Below are positions 43,225 to 54,687 of a DNA stretch of 64,000 nt, one piece after another. Every line of letters begins with the position of its first letter. The stretch's first letter is position 1. Origin of the DNA: Nymphaea colorata (Eukaryota; Streptophyta; Magnoliopsida; Nymphaeales; Nymphaeaceae); NCBI RefSeq assembly GCF_008831285.2, contig NC_045143.1, positions 6,703,503-6,767,502 on the forward strand, written 5' to 3'. The notes beneath the pieces were generated by a model, which was not told the DNA's origin, ran no database searches, and was given only the letters and a program-made list of their open reading frames with translations. The position numbers and the translations under genes are program-made.

Positions 43225-46200
43225 CTGCAGTTCAGCAGTGGCTTACCTTACTTAAGGGATAGTAACAGCAAATATCAAGGCAGGGAAATGCTGAGGGAGC
43301 ACTATATACGAACCTATTGCAGCGTCCAGTGCTATCTGCAGTCGTTTTTTCCACGTCAACTCACTCGCCCTAGCTGCTTTGTATAAAGAGATAACGTTAA
43401 TTTAAAATTAACAAGTTGGACATACGTTTCCTTAAAGATGTAAATGATAAAATTAAGACACATTAACGCATTGCGTTGCTACAATTGATTACGTTCTGAC
43501 TGCCTGGAGTTCATACCTTTTAATATATCAGAGAGGCTTCCATTGGCCATGTACTCGGACACGAGTATTACTTCATCTTGTTCTTCGCATAAGCCGACTA
43601 ATGAGACCAAGTTCTTGTGGTGGATTCTCATCAAAATCTTTATCTGCAACAGAACAGGGTGAGGCAATTACATAACATGTGAATTTATAAAATTACTTAT
43701 TAGTTCTTGGCAACTAAATCTCCCCTTTTCTGACATGAAGAGAGTTCCATTTTGTTACTTAATCGTGCAAAGCAATTAATATACAAGTAAGCACCGCGAT
43801 TGTAAAAAGCAAATGAAGAATTTTATATGCACACAAAGATGCAGATAAGTACCTCTGCAAGGAGGTTGCCAAGTTGTGATCCTGACTCTTTCAGCTTCTT
43901 GACAGCAACCTTCTGACCACCTTGTGGTAGCTGGCCGAAATAGACGATGGAAGACCCTCCTTCACCGATGACCCGACCGAAGTTTCCGGTAATGCTCCAG
44001 ATCTCATTGTAGGTAAAGTGACGTGCAGCCGCATCCACCAGCAGCGTTCTGTCAGCTGTTCTAGTACCTGATACTCTGCTAGCTGCATGGCTTCCTGATT
44101 CTTTAGCTTCTGAAGTTGGTTTTTCCACGGCGGTTCCATTGCCTACGTTTTCCGGCGCTTCTAGGGGTTCCATTGAGTAAGCCATCGCTGTTCCTTGGAC
44201 AGGGAGAAAGGCATGACCCTCCTTTGGGCTTTGTTGCGTTGTTTCTCGGTCATCGCGTTCACCTTCATCAGGCGTGAAAAAGTGAGAAACAGAGAGAAAG
44301 AGAATCCAATTGCTAGTTGACCAATCTGATGACCGTTTTTATGATGCCATTTGCCATGTTTTTGGCTATGCTTAAAAGTAATTTAACGTATTATTTATAT
44401 TTTTTTGTTAAAACTGTGTCATGGCTTGCAGAAAGATCTTGGTTGGAGTCAAAATTGAGGCAAACACAAAAGTCCATGTTGTAGGTTTAACCATTTCAAC
44501 AAGACGCTCAGTGCTACTTGAGTGGAAACAGAAAATTTCAATAAAGAGGTAATAGTTATATAATTTTAAATTGTTTTAGAGATGCTTGTATGTAAATTCA
44601 AAAAACAACTATAAAATTTTAATATAAAAATAACCATTTTTTTGGGGCATGTGTGGTCAATTGCCCACACTATACACATACCTCCCTCTACCCCCTGCTT
44701 CAATGTAATTTCGTGAAGCTATGGAAGAACGGTTTTATTTTTGTTTTTGGGTAAGTGTGGGATTGACAATGGAGTCAACTCCATGGAAAAAAAGCGGGAA
44801 AGCCCTCTATTTTCCTTTACCTTGGTGGTGATGGCCGTGAATTATATCGTGACCTCAGTGGGGTATAATATACCTGTCAGCTAAAATGTGGTGATGTCAT
44901 TGTTTATAATTGAGGCAATAACGCACACAAAAATCAAATTAAGGGCCCATTTGACCAACCATGTTACTTTATTTTCCAGATGTTTTCCCAATCATCGAAC
45001 ATGGGACTTGGTAGAGGCGAATATTAAAAATATCATGGTGTTTTTTTCTTATTTTTCCAGCAATTTGGTACTGGCCTGCGGCTGCTTTTTGACCATCGAT
45101 CGAAAAAGAAAAAAAAAAAGCTTACGCTGTGTTTTATTGCCCAAAAAGCTTTTTCAAGATGGCTTAATTTTGAAATTGCCTTTCAAGCACTACGGGCGGA
45201 TCTCAAATATTTATCAGATAAATCAAGCAAAGCCATACTTATCTGCGCAATCAAATAAAAAAAAAGGAAGAAAAACACACCAAAGAAAGTCTAAGGCTAG
45301 AGGAGAACGCATAGCAGATGCATACCCCCTGATGATGAGGAATCTCGTTGAAATAATTGATTAAATAGTAAATACCCGCTTAATTAATTACCTGGTTGCT
45401 CAATGTCTCCTTCTGCTGGCTTCTTCTTGTACTTCCACACGATCGCAGCTGCAATTAATCCAATCACAACGATGGCACCCACGACGGACCCTACTATGAT
45501 GCCGACCGGCGTTCCTTCGCCGTCCACTTGAAATGGCACAGGAAAATTTTGTCAGATACATAAAGAGAGATTATAATCTGGTTTTACCAACTAACAATTG
45601 CGGATGGTCGAGGAGAAGAGTGTGCAAGCTGGTTGCTCAGGAGCTGGGCTCCAGTCTTATAAGCATGGTGTGAACAAAAAGTCCTGGTCGATCCAGGCAG
45701 ACCTCCAGGCACTATAGAAAACCTCTATTTATGAAAAAAGAAAAAAAAAAAGAAAAAGTGTTTCAGAAAAAGAAAGAACAGAGTTTGAAAATATTATCTT
45801 AGACCGCTGAAATTCTGAATGGTGAAATCGGCCGCACCTGCACAAACTTGTCCTCTTCTTCTCGCTCTTTGTTCGCCTTTTGTTCACTTTTTGTATGCTT
45901 GTTTTTTCTTTGCCTTTTTGCGGATTTTTTTGTGTTCTTTACAATGTTGTTATTGTATTCCAATTTTGTCGGCGTTCACATACGAAGAAGAACGTCACCA
46001 TACCTTCATTGTTACATTTGTCTATCTATGAAGGTTATATTTGTACGGTTAGTTTCATTTAAAATCATTTGCGCATTTGAAGAATTTTTTTTTTCTTTTC
46101 TTCAGTTAAGGTGTTCTTAAAATCAGATCATCATTTTTTTTTTCTTTATCCCGCTACTGATCGACACAAGGTAACCTCTAACTTTGTAGTTATTTGGATG

Positions 46201-46337
46201 GGAAATAGACAGATTGAATATTGAATGTGTGGAGAGATGAAAAAAATAATAATAAAACGATTTGGAAAACTTTAAGAAAGCAGATTTAGAGCAAAGGCGA
46301 AAATGGTTTCTAGTTGGAATGGCTGGAAAAACAACCC

Positions 46338-46560
46338 ACCTTGTGACGAGGGAGGAGGCGGGGGACGAGAAACTTTGGAGCAGGGAGGAGGCGGGGGACG
46401 AGAAACTTTGGAGCAGGGAGAAGGCGGGGGACAAGAACCTTGGAACGGAGGAGGCGGAGGGGAACCTTGGAATAGGAGAGGAGGCACAGGGGGTTGTAGT
46501 TGTTGCTCTCGTCCAATTTGGAGTTGAATTGGTAATGCCTGTGGAGTACGTGTAGAAGAC
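46338..46560 (-). pseudogene. RLK copy B, extra proline-rich exon relic (exon 2')
   Basis: Minus strand reads TPQALPIQLQIGREQQLQPP, then 11-residue units CSKVSRPPPPP, then SSQG at a GTGGGTTG donor in phase 1. The start matches the TPSPQAFPIQL part of exon 2, but the IAIPPAQ segment is missing and the only near acceptor (CTTTAG) is phase 0, which does not fit exon 1 or exon 2. The DNA to its left resembles D and C, the DNA to its right resembles A. It looks like a leftover of a recombination between two gene types. Confidence 0.6.
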
Positions 46561-47099
46561 TAAAGTATACATATTTTTATAAAAAGGGAAGTTTTAAAAT
46601 ACCCTCTTCTCCCTTCTTTGTGCATATTTAAAATCATTTAATTTTGAAATATCGTATAGCTGGAGAACTTTTTTTTTTCCGTTTGTGTGTTGAATGTGGA
46701 GGAATACTGTCTTACTGTTTCACGTTCGAAGAGATTCACCAAACACTTATTTTAGTGCTCTATTAATTTCTCCAATCTTTGATGCAGGGAACATTTACAT
46801 AGTGTACCTGCCCAGAATCAACCTCTTAAAAAATACTACCCGCCCAAGTTAGCGTTGGACGTTAGGTGGAAAGGGCGGAAAGAGACGCACTAAAAATGAA
46901 ATCGATAGTGAGAAAGTAGTGGATGGATTCCAGAATGTTGATAAATGCAAGTATGCAACCTGTTTTCTACTAGTAAACGGATTTGGAAAACGTTAAGAAC
47001 GGATTTAGAACAATGGCGGAAGCAGTTCAAGGTGGCCTCTATCTGCACAGCCTAAACGTTGAAGAATAGTTACTTGAATGGCTAGCAAAAGCAACCCAC

Positions 47100-47462
47100 C
47101 ATTTCTGGCCGTTGATCTCACAGAATACAGAGGCGGGGGAGGAGGCGAATCATCAGGACTGCTTCGCGGGGGAGGAGGCGAATCATCCGGACTGCTTGGC
47201 GGGGGAGGAGGGGAACCATCGAAACTGCTTGGCGGGGGAGGAGGGGAACCATCGAAACTGCTTGGCGGGGGAGGAGGGGAACCATCGAAACTGCTTGGCG
47301 GGGGTGGAGGCGTCAGACTGCTGCTTGGTCCAGGAGAAGTTGGTGGAGAAGAAGGCCCTAGTAACTCTCGTCGACTTCCCAGACAACCTACTAGAAGCTG
47401 AATTGGAAATGCCTGTGGAGAAGGTGTAGAGTAACGTTGAGCAGGTGGTATTGCAATTTCAT
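47100..47462 (-). CDS. RLK copy B, exon 2 (proline-rich ectodomain)
   Basis: 363 nt, phase 1 at both ends. [18 protein letters not shown], then [12 protein letters not shown], then [15 protein letters not shown] units encoded by a 33-bp minisatellite (47,125-47,320), then SVRSTARN. It has more repeat units than A, and Phe-Asp-Gly or Pro-Asp-Asp replaces Ile-Tyr-Asp, so the Tyr residues of A are mostly lost. Confidence 0.75.
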
Positions 47463-48560
47463 CTGCCAAGAATGACGACAGCTGGTTAAGCAACTAAGTC
47501 TCAAATGAACAAATCACATCAAAATAATTCTACAGAACCAAATGATCAAAGTTCTGGTCACACTTCATTTGGATTATTGCAGTTAAGACGAGGTCAAGTA
47601 AACCGATCGATCTGGTTAATTTTGTGGACCAAGCCCTAGCTCTGGACGTCTTTTTCCATAATCTATGGTGAGGGAAAAATAAATGGCCATCTAGTTCTGA
47701 TCAATGTCAGGACGAAGCCAGGATTCCATTTTTAGGAGGCCCAACGGTTTGAACTATTATTCGATAAAAAATTTTAACAGGTGCTAGCCCTTATTTTTTC
47801 AAAAATTTTATAGGGGGCCGAACTAAATCATGTGAACAGGTAAATTTTAAGTTCTCAAAACTGAGGGGATCACGCCCCCTGCAAGCCACCCCCTTCCTTC
47901 CATCCTTGGTCTTCCGGCCAATCTGTCCATCAAGAAGAAGGGGGCATTGTCTCCTGCCGGCCACCCGCACTCCTGCTCCCACTCAACAGAAAAACGTGAA
48001 GGCAGGGTCGCCGTGGGACCTCTCTCTCTCTCTCTCTGTGTTCCTGCCTCTGTCTTTGTTAAGCAACAACGAAAACCGAACAAAAGTTTTGATTGTAAGG
48101 AACACCGAACGTCAAATTACAAAATTTAATTTCATGCAGTAGTCTTAATCATTTTGAAACATCTATTGATTTCTTCCCCTTGCCAACTTGGAAATTAGCC
48201 GCACGACCAATTATAACTTGTAATGCAAGCATGAATGCATCGCAAAAGTTTGCAGATTAATTTACAAGCTCCAGCTGAGATTTCAAGACATCCAATTCTC
48301 TAAAGCAAAAGGCTGGAAAAATAACTACAGGCAAGCTACATTTCAGCTCTGGGGCAGTATCTCACCATATTGGCCGTCAACCACTGACGCGAAAAGGGCC
48401 GCAGCGATCAAGAACGGGAAGAGGTTCTGCTTGAAATGGATCACCATTGCCCAGCTCCTCCGCTTCTTCTTCCTTCACAGACCCTTTATATCTCCATGAG
48501 GTCGCAAGCATCATGATCAGGTGAAAGAGAAGCCATGATCTGTTAAATGAGAAACATCGG

Positions 48561-48567
48561 TTTATAT
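48561..48567 (-). promoter_or_regulatory. TATA box of RLK copy B
   Basis: Minus-strand ATATAAA, 114 nt upstream of the inner ATG. The outer ATG (48,536) of this copy opens a 16-codon frame that stops before the signal peptide, so only the inner ATG can be used. Just upstream, CGCGCAGACTTTGAAAAGTA is duplicated in tandem (48,605-48,650). Confidence 0.6.
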
Positions 48568-48772
48568 TATTCACACTGAACCAAAGTGAGCCGTGGGTCT
48601 TCGTCCCGCGCAGACTTTGAAAAGTACCGCGCAGACTTTGAAAAGTATTCTGCCCCCATCTACACGGACTACCGAATGAAAGGACACCCATCCACGCGGA
48701 TTACCGAATGAAATGACAGATGAGCAGTTGCCGCACGACCATGGGCTCTCGTCTAATCGTAACCAATTGAAA

Positions 48773-48990
48773 AAAAAAAAAATAAAATTTTTAAATTTTT
48801 AGTTTGTTGGACCGTTTGTTTCGTTTTTGAAAAAAAATTAAAAAAAATCTTGGCTTCCTCCCTGAAAAAAATCTTCGTTGAAAAAAATGTTGGAATCTTG
48901 GCTTCATCCTAAAAAAATCTTGACTCCACCCTAAAAAAAATCACTAAAAAAAAATCTTGGCTCCACCCTAAAAAAAAATCATGCTCTGCC
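48773..48990. repeat. Degenerate tandem repeat with AAAAAAATCTTGGCTCCACC units
   Basis: Five to six loose copies of a ~22-40 bp unit containing AAAAAAATCTTGGCT and CCACCCT. It lies upstream of the copy B promoter. Confidence 0.65.
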
Positions 48991-49249
48991 AACCTCAACG
49001 ACACTAACTTCCAACTGTCCCCCTTCCATTTGATTTGATCCATCCCTACTAGTTTATTACTTGCAAAATCTTCACTCGTTTTTTCATTAGACGCCCATGC
49101 ATTCACATTCTGGGACTCCAAGACTCTAGGACACTTGGTCAAATTAGAAGTGTTTTCAAAACTAATGGGACCTCCAGCATAGTGTTAGCCCGAGTGTGTG
49201 CCGGCGCTCAGTCACTTGGAAGCGAGAACTTAGAGTGAGTTGGATGTAC

Positions 49250-49445
49250 GCAAAATGACTAGGGCAGCACAACGAGTTGAGCCAACTCGGGCTCGACTCG
49301 AACTCACTCGAAAAAGCTCGGTTCGAGCTCGACTCATTTATAAACCAGTCGAGTTCGAGCTGAAAGTTAAACTTGAATCAATAAACGAGTCGAGTTGTAA
49401 GAACTCAACTCGTTTAAACTCGACTCGACTCAATGGATAAATTGG
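49250..49445. repeat. GAGCTCGACTCGA-rich dispersed repeat
   Basis: Dense in GACTCG / CGAGTC and GAGCTCGA words with an AT-rich gap, giving foldback potential (for example AACTCGACTCG against CGAGTCGAGTT). Relatives lie at 24,060-24,260 and 25,400-25,510. It may be a hAT MITE relic; termini not found. Confidence 0.5.
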
Positions 49446-49965
49446 TTTGAGAAACCGGTTCACCGGTTTAGGGTTTTATTCACATTGTCATTATAGGTCA
49501 TTATTACTTTTACCTGACTCCTGACTCCGCCTTTCTTGTCATATCAATATTTTGATCCTCTCCAGTGCCTTGGCCCTTATCTTGTTAATAAATGGGTCCT
49601 TTGTCATATTCAAGCTTTCACTTTTTTTACTTTTTACCATTCTTTTGTCATATTCTTTCCTTTTGCTTGTCCTTCTTTGTCACAACTTCTACCGAGCTTC
49701 CATCTGCTCCTCCTTTGGGCTGTCGTGGCTTAAATACCAAAATATCTAAGATGATTAACCGAGTGGAGGTCCTGTAACTGAAACTAGACATGTTCATAAC
49801 TCGACTTTTAACTCATGCCTGTGCTAGACTCATTTATTAAGCAATACGACTCGCAAGTACGTAGTGCAGGTCGTTTGGGCTCTTCGTCACACGCAAGTCA
49901 CCATGAATCATTTTTATTTTATTGGTTGTCAAGTCGGAGTTAAGCAGACACCAACCAGGATTTGA
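49446..49965. other. Gene-free stretch
   Basis: T-rich sequence with three overlapping short open frames of hydrophobic composition (49,536-49,777) and no recognisable domain. I do not call a gene. Confidence 0.4.
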
Positions 49966-50154
49966 CTAATCATGCAATACAACAAATGCATACCAAACAT
50001 CTTTCCTTTTGCTTTTCAGCTTCAGAAGCCGCGTGACATTCAAAGAGGTATTAGTGAAGAAGCTGAGTTCTTTCGCCACTTGCTTGTTTAAAAAACCAGA
50101 GAGCATTGCTACCCAACTGATGAGTGCAAATAGCATCACGTTCACAAAGACCAA
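49966..50154 (-). pseudogene. Possible orphan exon encoding a membrane-protein fragment
   Basis: Minus-strand frame of 62 codons: FVNVMLFALISWVAMLSGFL (likely membrane helix), then NKQVAKELSFFTNTSLNVTR, then KLKSKRKDVWYAF. Base composition is more gene-like than the surroundings, and a GTATGC donor follows KDVW. The upstream side is cut by the 92-bp (TA)n. It is unrelated to the RLK exons. I do not recognise the family; it may be a captured exon of an unrelated gene. Confidence 0.3.
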
Positions 50155-50162
50155 AGTGCCAA

Positions 50163-50254
<92 letters not shown>
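50163..50254. repeat. (TA)n microsatellite, ~92 bp
   Basis: Nearly pure TA dinucleotides, the longest in the window. Confidence 0.95.
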
Positions 50255-50256
<2 letters not shown>

Positions 50257-51052
50257 AAGGTCGCAGGAACCAATTATATGTGAAAAATATGGGTAAAATA
50301 TAGGTCAGGGCAAAAATGAATTATGAATAACGCGTACCCTAAAAAGTATTCAGGCCCCTGTCTACAAGAGGAAAATAAGGACTCAATACTTGTTCCGTGC
50401 TACTAATGGATTTATGGGAAATATTAATATCAGATTCAGGTTGTCTTCTTCCACGGTTCCACATTGAAGAACTAGCCAAGCAATACAAGAAATATGGGCC
50501 AAGCATTGGCCTTTAACTAGTCAGCCGGAGAAGCCATGGAGGCACTTAATTTCCATGTCACAATATTAACATGTTCCCACCTTTTCACATAGGAGCATTT
50601 TTGAAATTTTTGAAGCTGAAAACTTCCCAGGTTTCACTTTCACTGTTTGGATCCCTCACCTAGTTAAGTAAGCCAAGATCACCTCTTTTCGTCTATTTCG
50701 TCCCCAATAAGTCTGTGTCAGTTCCTCAAACTGCCATGAATTTGAAACGCCAGATTCAGTCATTCAGTACGAAAGGTAGGATGTTTGAATCGCCAAACAA
50801 AAGTCTATTAGAATTTCAAATTGCTATCAACAAAAAAATTACACCCACATTTTTTTCATGAAAAATAAAGGAACACACAAGATTGTTTGTAGTTGTTCCA
50901 AACAGTGATTACCATGAATGAGATGTGCATCTTCAATGCGGTATAAAACTCCGCAGCTTGAAATATGGCGAAACTAAGATGCAGAGGGGAGAAGTGATGG
51001 CAATTGAAGGAGAAGCATGAACTATCTCGCCACTGGATTAAGGGGGATTTCA

Positions 51053-51428
51053 TCAAAAAGAAGATTGCCTGGTGATAATTGCGCACACGGGAGACGTGTC
51101 CACCGAAGAAGTTTCCATCCTTAAGGCTGTCCTCAGCGTGGATACAATTTGGGTCATATCTGGTCTGCCTGCTGGATTTTGTATGGCAGCCTTTGCAATC
51201 GCAGCTACTTCCCAAACAGATTGGATATTACACTGGCCCTTCAATAATGGATCAAGTAGACTCTCTATCTCTCCTCTAATGATCATGGGAATGACCCATT
51301 TAGTGAGATGGCATTTTTCATTCGTTTCAGTGATCATTATGGGCGGCTTTCCTGTTATGAGCTCAAAAAGAACTATGCCGAAACTGTAGACACCATTCTT
51401 TTCAGTGAGAGTCTGTGTATAGAGATAC
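51053..51428 (-). pseudogene. RLK copy C, exon 8
   Basis: Reads YLYTQTLTEKNGVYSFGIVL with the helix F Asp changed to Gly (SDVYSFG to NGVYSFG), then [20 protein letters not shown] and GRPDMTQIVSTLRTAL. A TTTTT run in place of TTTT causes a frameshift, so the frame ends SSF-stop at 51,053 and the NPVAR end is lost. It lies 0.46 kb from the Copia-1 5' LTR. Confidence 0.8.
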
Positions 51429-51886
51429 CTGCTCATAAGCAAAAGTTGGTTCAAAGGCTAACTTTATCCGGTCAATGATACGCTTGTGAACATACATTTT
51501 CAATAAAGCAAAAACAATTACTAAATGTGCGCAGACAAAATGATCAGAACTACAAATTCCCATAAGAATTTAAAAAAGATCATGTGCCTATATATTCCTT
51601 TCATCAAAAATACAATATTTCCAGCTGTTCATTTTTTTAGTCTTTTTCTGCAGTAAGTGGACATGACACCTATGTCCAAAAACATACATAAGAATCAACC
51701 GTTAAAAATGTTTTTGTGATTTGTGGATCAAATGTTGCTAGCTGAAAAAGTTGACAACAATTAAACTTTAAAGTTAAAATCAAATTATTAATGCTGTATA
51801 AAGAAGTTGTTTTCATGATTTGCCAATACGATAGTGGAAAGTAAACACCGGAAGCATGATGTGGAGTCCAATGAAAGAGTAAATAC

Positions 51887-52495
51887 TATTGGGTAGGGTC
51901 CAGCCTCAAGAAAGGACCCGACCCGGCCCGTCACTTAAGTGACGGGAGGGAGAAATAGGGGAGGGCACCCGATGGGGCCCCCATCCCTCTTACGTCTCTC
52001 TCTCTTAAGTTTTTGTTTTGGGGAAAAAGAGAGGGGAGCTCTCTTGTGGCTGCACACCAAGAGGAGAGAAGGAGAAGAAGAGAGGAGAGAAGGAGAAGAG
52101 GACGAGAAGGTTGCGAGCATTTGGCTAGAGCAAGATTCGATTCCAAGGAGGAAGCCAAACGCATTTCCTCTCATTCCACGGTTTTCGCATTCAATCGGTG
52201 ATATTTCTCTCGTTTTTCTCATATAGCTTTGGTGAGATATTATTGTTGGAGGGTTGGCTTTGTGTAGCTCCTCGTGGGACAACTTATATCATTGATTATA
52301 GTGGATTGTGTTCGGGTCGTAGTACCCTGTGGTTTTTACCTTCATTGTTTTGAAGGGTTTTCCACGTAAAAATCTTCTTGTGCATTTGTGATTGCTTGGT
52401 CGTTGTTTTGTTGCTTCTTGCATAATCGAATTGGGCTATAGTTTTGTTGCTAAATTTATTTAGTAGATTCGTGTCGAATCTCTTTTATCCCAACA
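51887..52495 (+). repeat. Copia-1 5' LTR (609 bp)
   Basis: Begins TATTGGGTAGGG (the canonical TG start is mutated to TA) and ends ATCCCAACA. It contains a GAGAGGAGAGAAGGAGAAGA purine tract. Confidence 0.93.
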
Positions 52496-52498
52496 AAG

Positions 52499-52513
52499 TG
52501 GTATCAGAGCCAA
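52499..52513 (+). other. Copia-1 primer binding site
   Basis: TGGTATCAGAGCC three bases after the 5' LTR matches the 3' end of initiator-Met tRNA, the standard plant Copia primer. Confidence 0.9.
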
Positions 52514-52539
52514 CATAGTGGATAACAAAATTGATTTTG

Positions 52540-53231
52540 GTACTAGCTGTAATGATTAGTCTAAATGGGACTAATTATAGTTTATGGAAAAATAAGATGA
52601 AAGATCTCTTATATGTGAAGGCTATGTACCTCCCAGTTTTTGCCAAAGAAAAGCCCGATTCTAAGTCTGATGAGGAATGAGAATTTGAACACGAACAAGT
52701 TTGTGGTTTCATTCCAAAATTTGTGGATGAAAATGTTTATAATCATATCCAAGATGAAAAGCATGCACATAGTTTATGGACAAAATTAGAAAATCTTTAT
52801 GCCTCCAAGACAGGAAGTCGTAAATTATTTCTTCTGAAAAGATTGATGAATTTGAGATTCAGGGAGGGCAGTTCAGTGTCAGATTTTCTGAATGATTTTC
52901 AGGGGTCATTAGTCAATTATCCAGTTTGGGTGTTAAATTTGAAGATGAGATTTTGGGATTATTATTGTTTGCTACTTTGCCTGATTTGTGGGAGACATTT
53001 AGAGTCTCGCTTACCAACTCTACAGCTAATGGGGTTGTTTCTTTAGAGACTGTTAAGTCAGGTATTCTCAATGAGGAGATGAGAAGAAAATATCAGGCTT
53101 GGTCTTCTCATACAGAGGTTCTTTTCACAGAGAATAGGGGGATGAGTAAATTCAAGAGTGACAGGAGCAGAGGTAAAAGCAAAAGCAAGTCCAAATCAAG
53201 ATATAAGAATTTGGAATGCCACCACACATAA
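52540..53231 (+). pseudogene. Copia-1 gag
   Basis: Reads [20 protein letters not shown], a TGA at 52,678-52,680 where Trp is expected, then SLWTKLENLYASKTGSRKLF and LMNLRFREGSSVSDFLNDF. A frameshift near 52,920 moves into LLLFATLPDLWETFRVSL. The zinc knuckle is reduced to CHH..IKKYC by a small deletion plus a frame change near 53,215. Confidence 0.8.
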
Positions 53232-53332
53232 AGAAGTATTGCTTCCAGCTGAAGAAGGAGAATAAAATTGAGGAGAAACAGGAGAAGAAAAATGACTGAG
53301 ATGATAATGTCGCAGCTGCTGCACAACATGAA

Positions 53333-54637
53333 ATGTTCATTGTTTGTGATGCTGACATGGTTAATGTCGCCAGAGATGATACTTGTTGGTTTGTTGATAG
53401 TGGTTCAGCTCTTCATGTTACTTCCCATAAAGATTTTTTCTCTTCATATATTTCTGGTGATTTTGGCACTTCGAGAATGGGTAATGGTTCTTTGTCTCAT
53501 GTTGTAGGTAGAGGCGACGTCATTTTAAAGAATGCGAATGGAACTCTATTGAAGCTGACAGATGTGAGACATGCACTTGACATGCATCTGAACCTTATCT
53601 CTGCAGGAAGACTCGATGAAGAATGGTATCACAACACTTTTGGTGATGGCCAGTGGAAGCTTACCAGAGGTTCCTTGATTATTGCTCGAGGCAAGAGATG
53701 CAGCAATAATCTTTATACTATACAGGCATCGATTTCCAGAGACATGGTATATGTGACACAAGATGAGAAATCTATTGAGTTGTGGCACAAGAGGCTGGGA
53801 CATATGAGTGACAAGGGACTGCAATTCTTGATCAAGAAAAATCTTCTACAAGATGTAAAGAAGGGTAAACTTGATAAGTGCAGTCATTGTTTTGTAGGGA
53901 AGCAAACGCGGGTCTCTTTCAAAAGTCATCCACCTTCCAGAAAGTCAGAAGCACTTGAGTTGGTTCATATAGATGTATGCAGTCCGATGAAAGTAAGTTC
54001 ACATGGTGGTGCACTTTATTTTGTTACGTTTATTGATGATTTTTTCAGGAAAGTTTGGGTCTATTCTTTGAAGAGGAAAGACCAAGTTCTTGGTATTTTT
54101 AAGGACTTTCATGCACTGGTTGAAAGACAATTAGGAAAAAAGCTGAAGTGTGTTCGCAGCAATAATGGGGGAGAGTATATTAGTCCATTTGATGAGTATT
54201 GCAGATCTCATTGCATCAGGCACCAGAAGACTCCACCTAAGACTCCTCCGTTAAATGGCGTGGCAGAAATGATGAATAAGACACTCATGGAGAGAGTTAG
54301 ATGTCTCCTATCTGAAGCTAAGTTATCTGATTCTTTTTTGTGTGAAGCTTTACATACTGCTGCTTATGTGATTAACTTGTCTCCACATGTTCCTTTGGAT
54401 GGTGATGTTCTTAACAGAGTTTGGTATGGGAATGATGTATCCTATGAGCACTTACGTGTATTTGGATGCAGGACATTTGTGCATATACCAAAGGATGAGA
54501 GGTCGAAGTTAGAATCAAAAAGTTTGCTGAAGATCAGAATATTGAGGATATTCAGAAAACAGGAAATGATTCTTCTCATAGCAACTATCAGCCAGTTGAT
54601 GTGGAGCCTATTCCATTGTAGAATGCTCCAAAAGTAG
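53333..54637 (+). pseudogene. Copia-1 protease and integrase
   Basis: 434 codons open. Protease WFVDSGSALHVT (DSGA changed to DSGS), pre-integrase LWHKRLGHMS and CSHCFVGKQ, integrase HIDVCSP and NGVAEMMN. The second catalytic Asp is changed: RSNNGGEY instead of RSDNGGEY (GAT to AAT at 54,161-54,163). The segment after KDERSKLESK is deleted and the frame shifts, so the region to 54,687 is scrambled. Confidence 0.85.
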
Positions 54638-54687
54638 TGCCAAATGAGGCTGTTGGATAGATACATGATAGTGAAGAACAAGTAGAC

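Larger units (their letters stand above)
42071..48447 (-). pseudogene. RLK copy B: same 8-exon gene, frameshifted before HRD
   Basis: Exons: 48,366-48,447; 47,100-47,462; 45,392-45,526; 43,853-44,262; 43,517-43,643; 43,314-43,373; 43,040-43,224; 42,071-42,476. Every junction is GT-AG in the same phase as in A. The glycine loop (GEGGSSIVYFG), VAVKKLK, the exon 8 C-lobe and the NPVAR end are intact. Exon 7 is 185 nt instead of 196: an 11-nt deletion after CTGCA shifts the frame ahead of HRD, which is still encoded one frame off. The ectodomain exon has five to six [11 protein letters not shown]-type units. B is probably non-functional as a kinase, unless the deletion is an assembly error or polymorphic. 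A second Pro-rich exon relic lies in its intron 2. Confidence 0.82.

Noticed and set aside
46262-46572. Plus-strand Gly-rich and minus-strand alternative frames
   Set aside because: Antisense and off-frame reading of the 33-bp minisatellite; only the SRPPPPP frame matches exon 2 of paralogues.
47847-48142. Short overlapping open frames on both strands
   Set aside because: They lie in intron 1 / 5' intron of copy B; no domain, no conservation with the matching stretch of C near 61,150.
52013-52226. Arg/Glu-rich open frames within the Copia-1 LTR (and the same in the 3' LTR)
   Set aside because: Identical in both LTRs and due to the GAGAAGGAGAAG tract; not a host gene.
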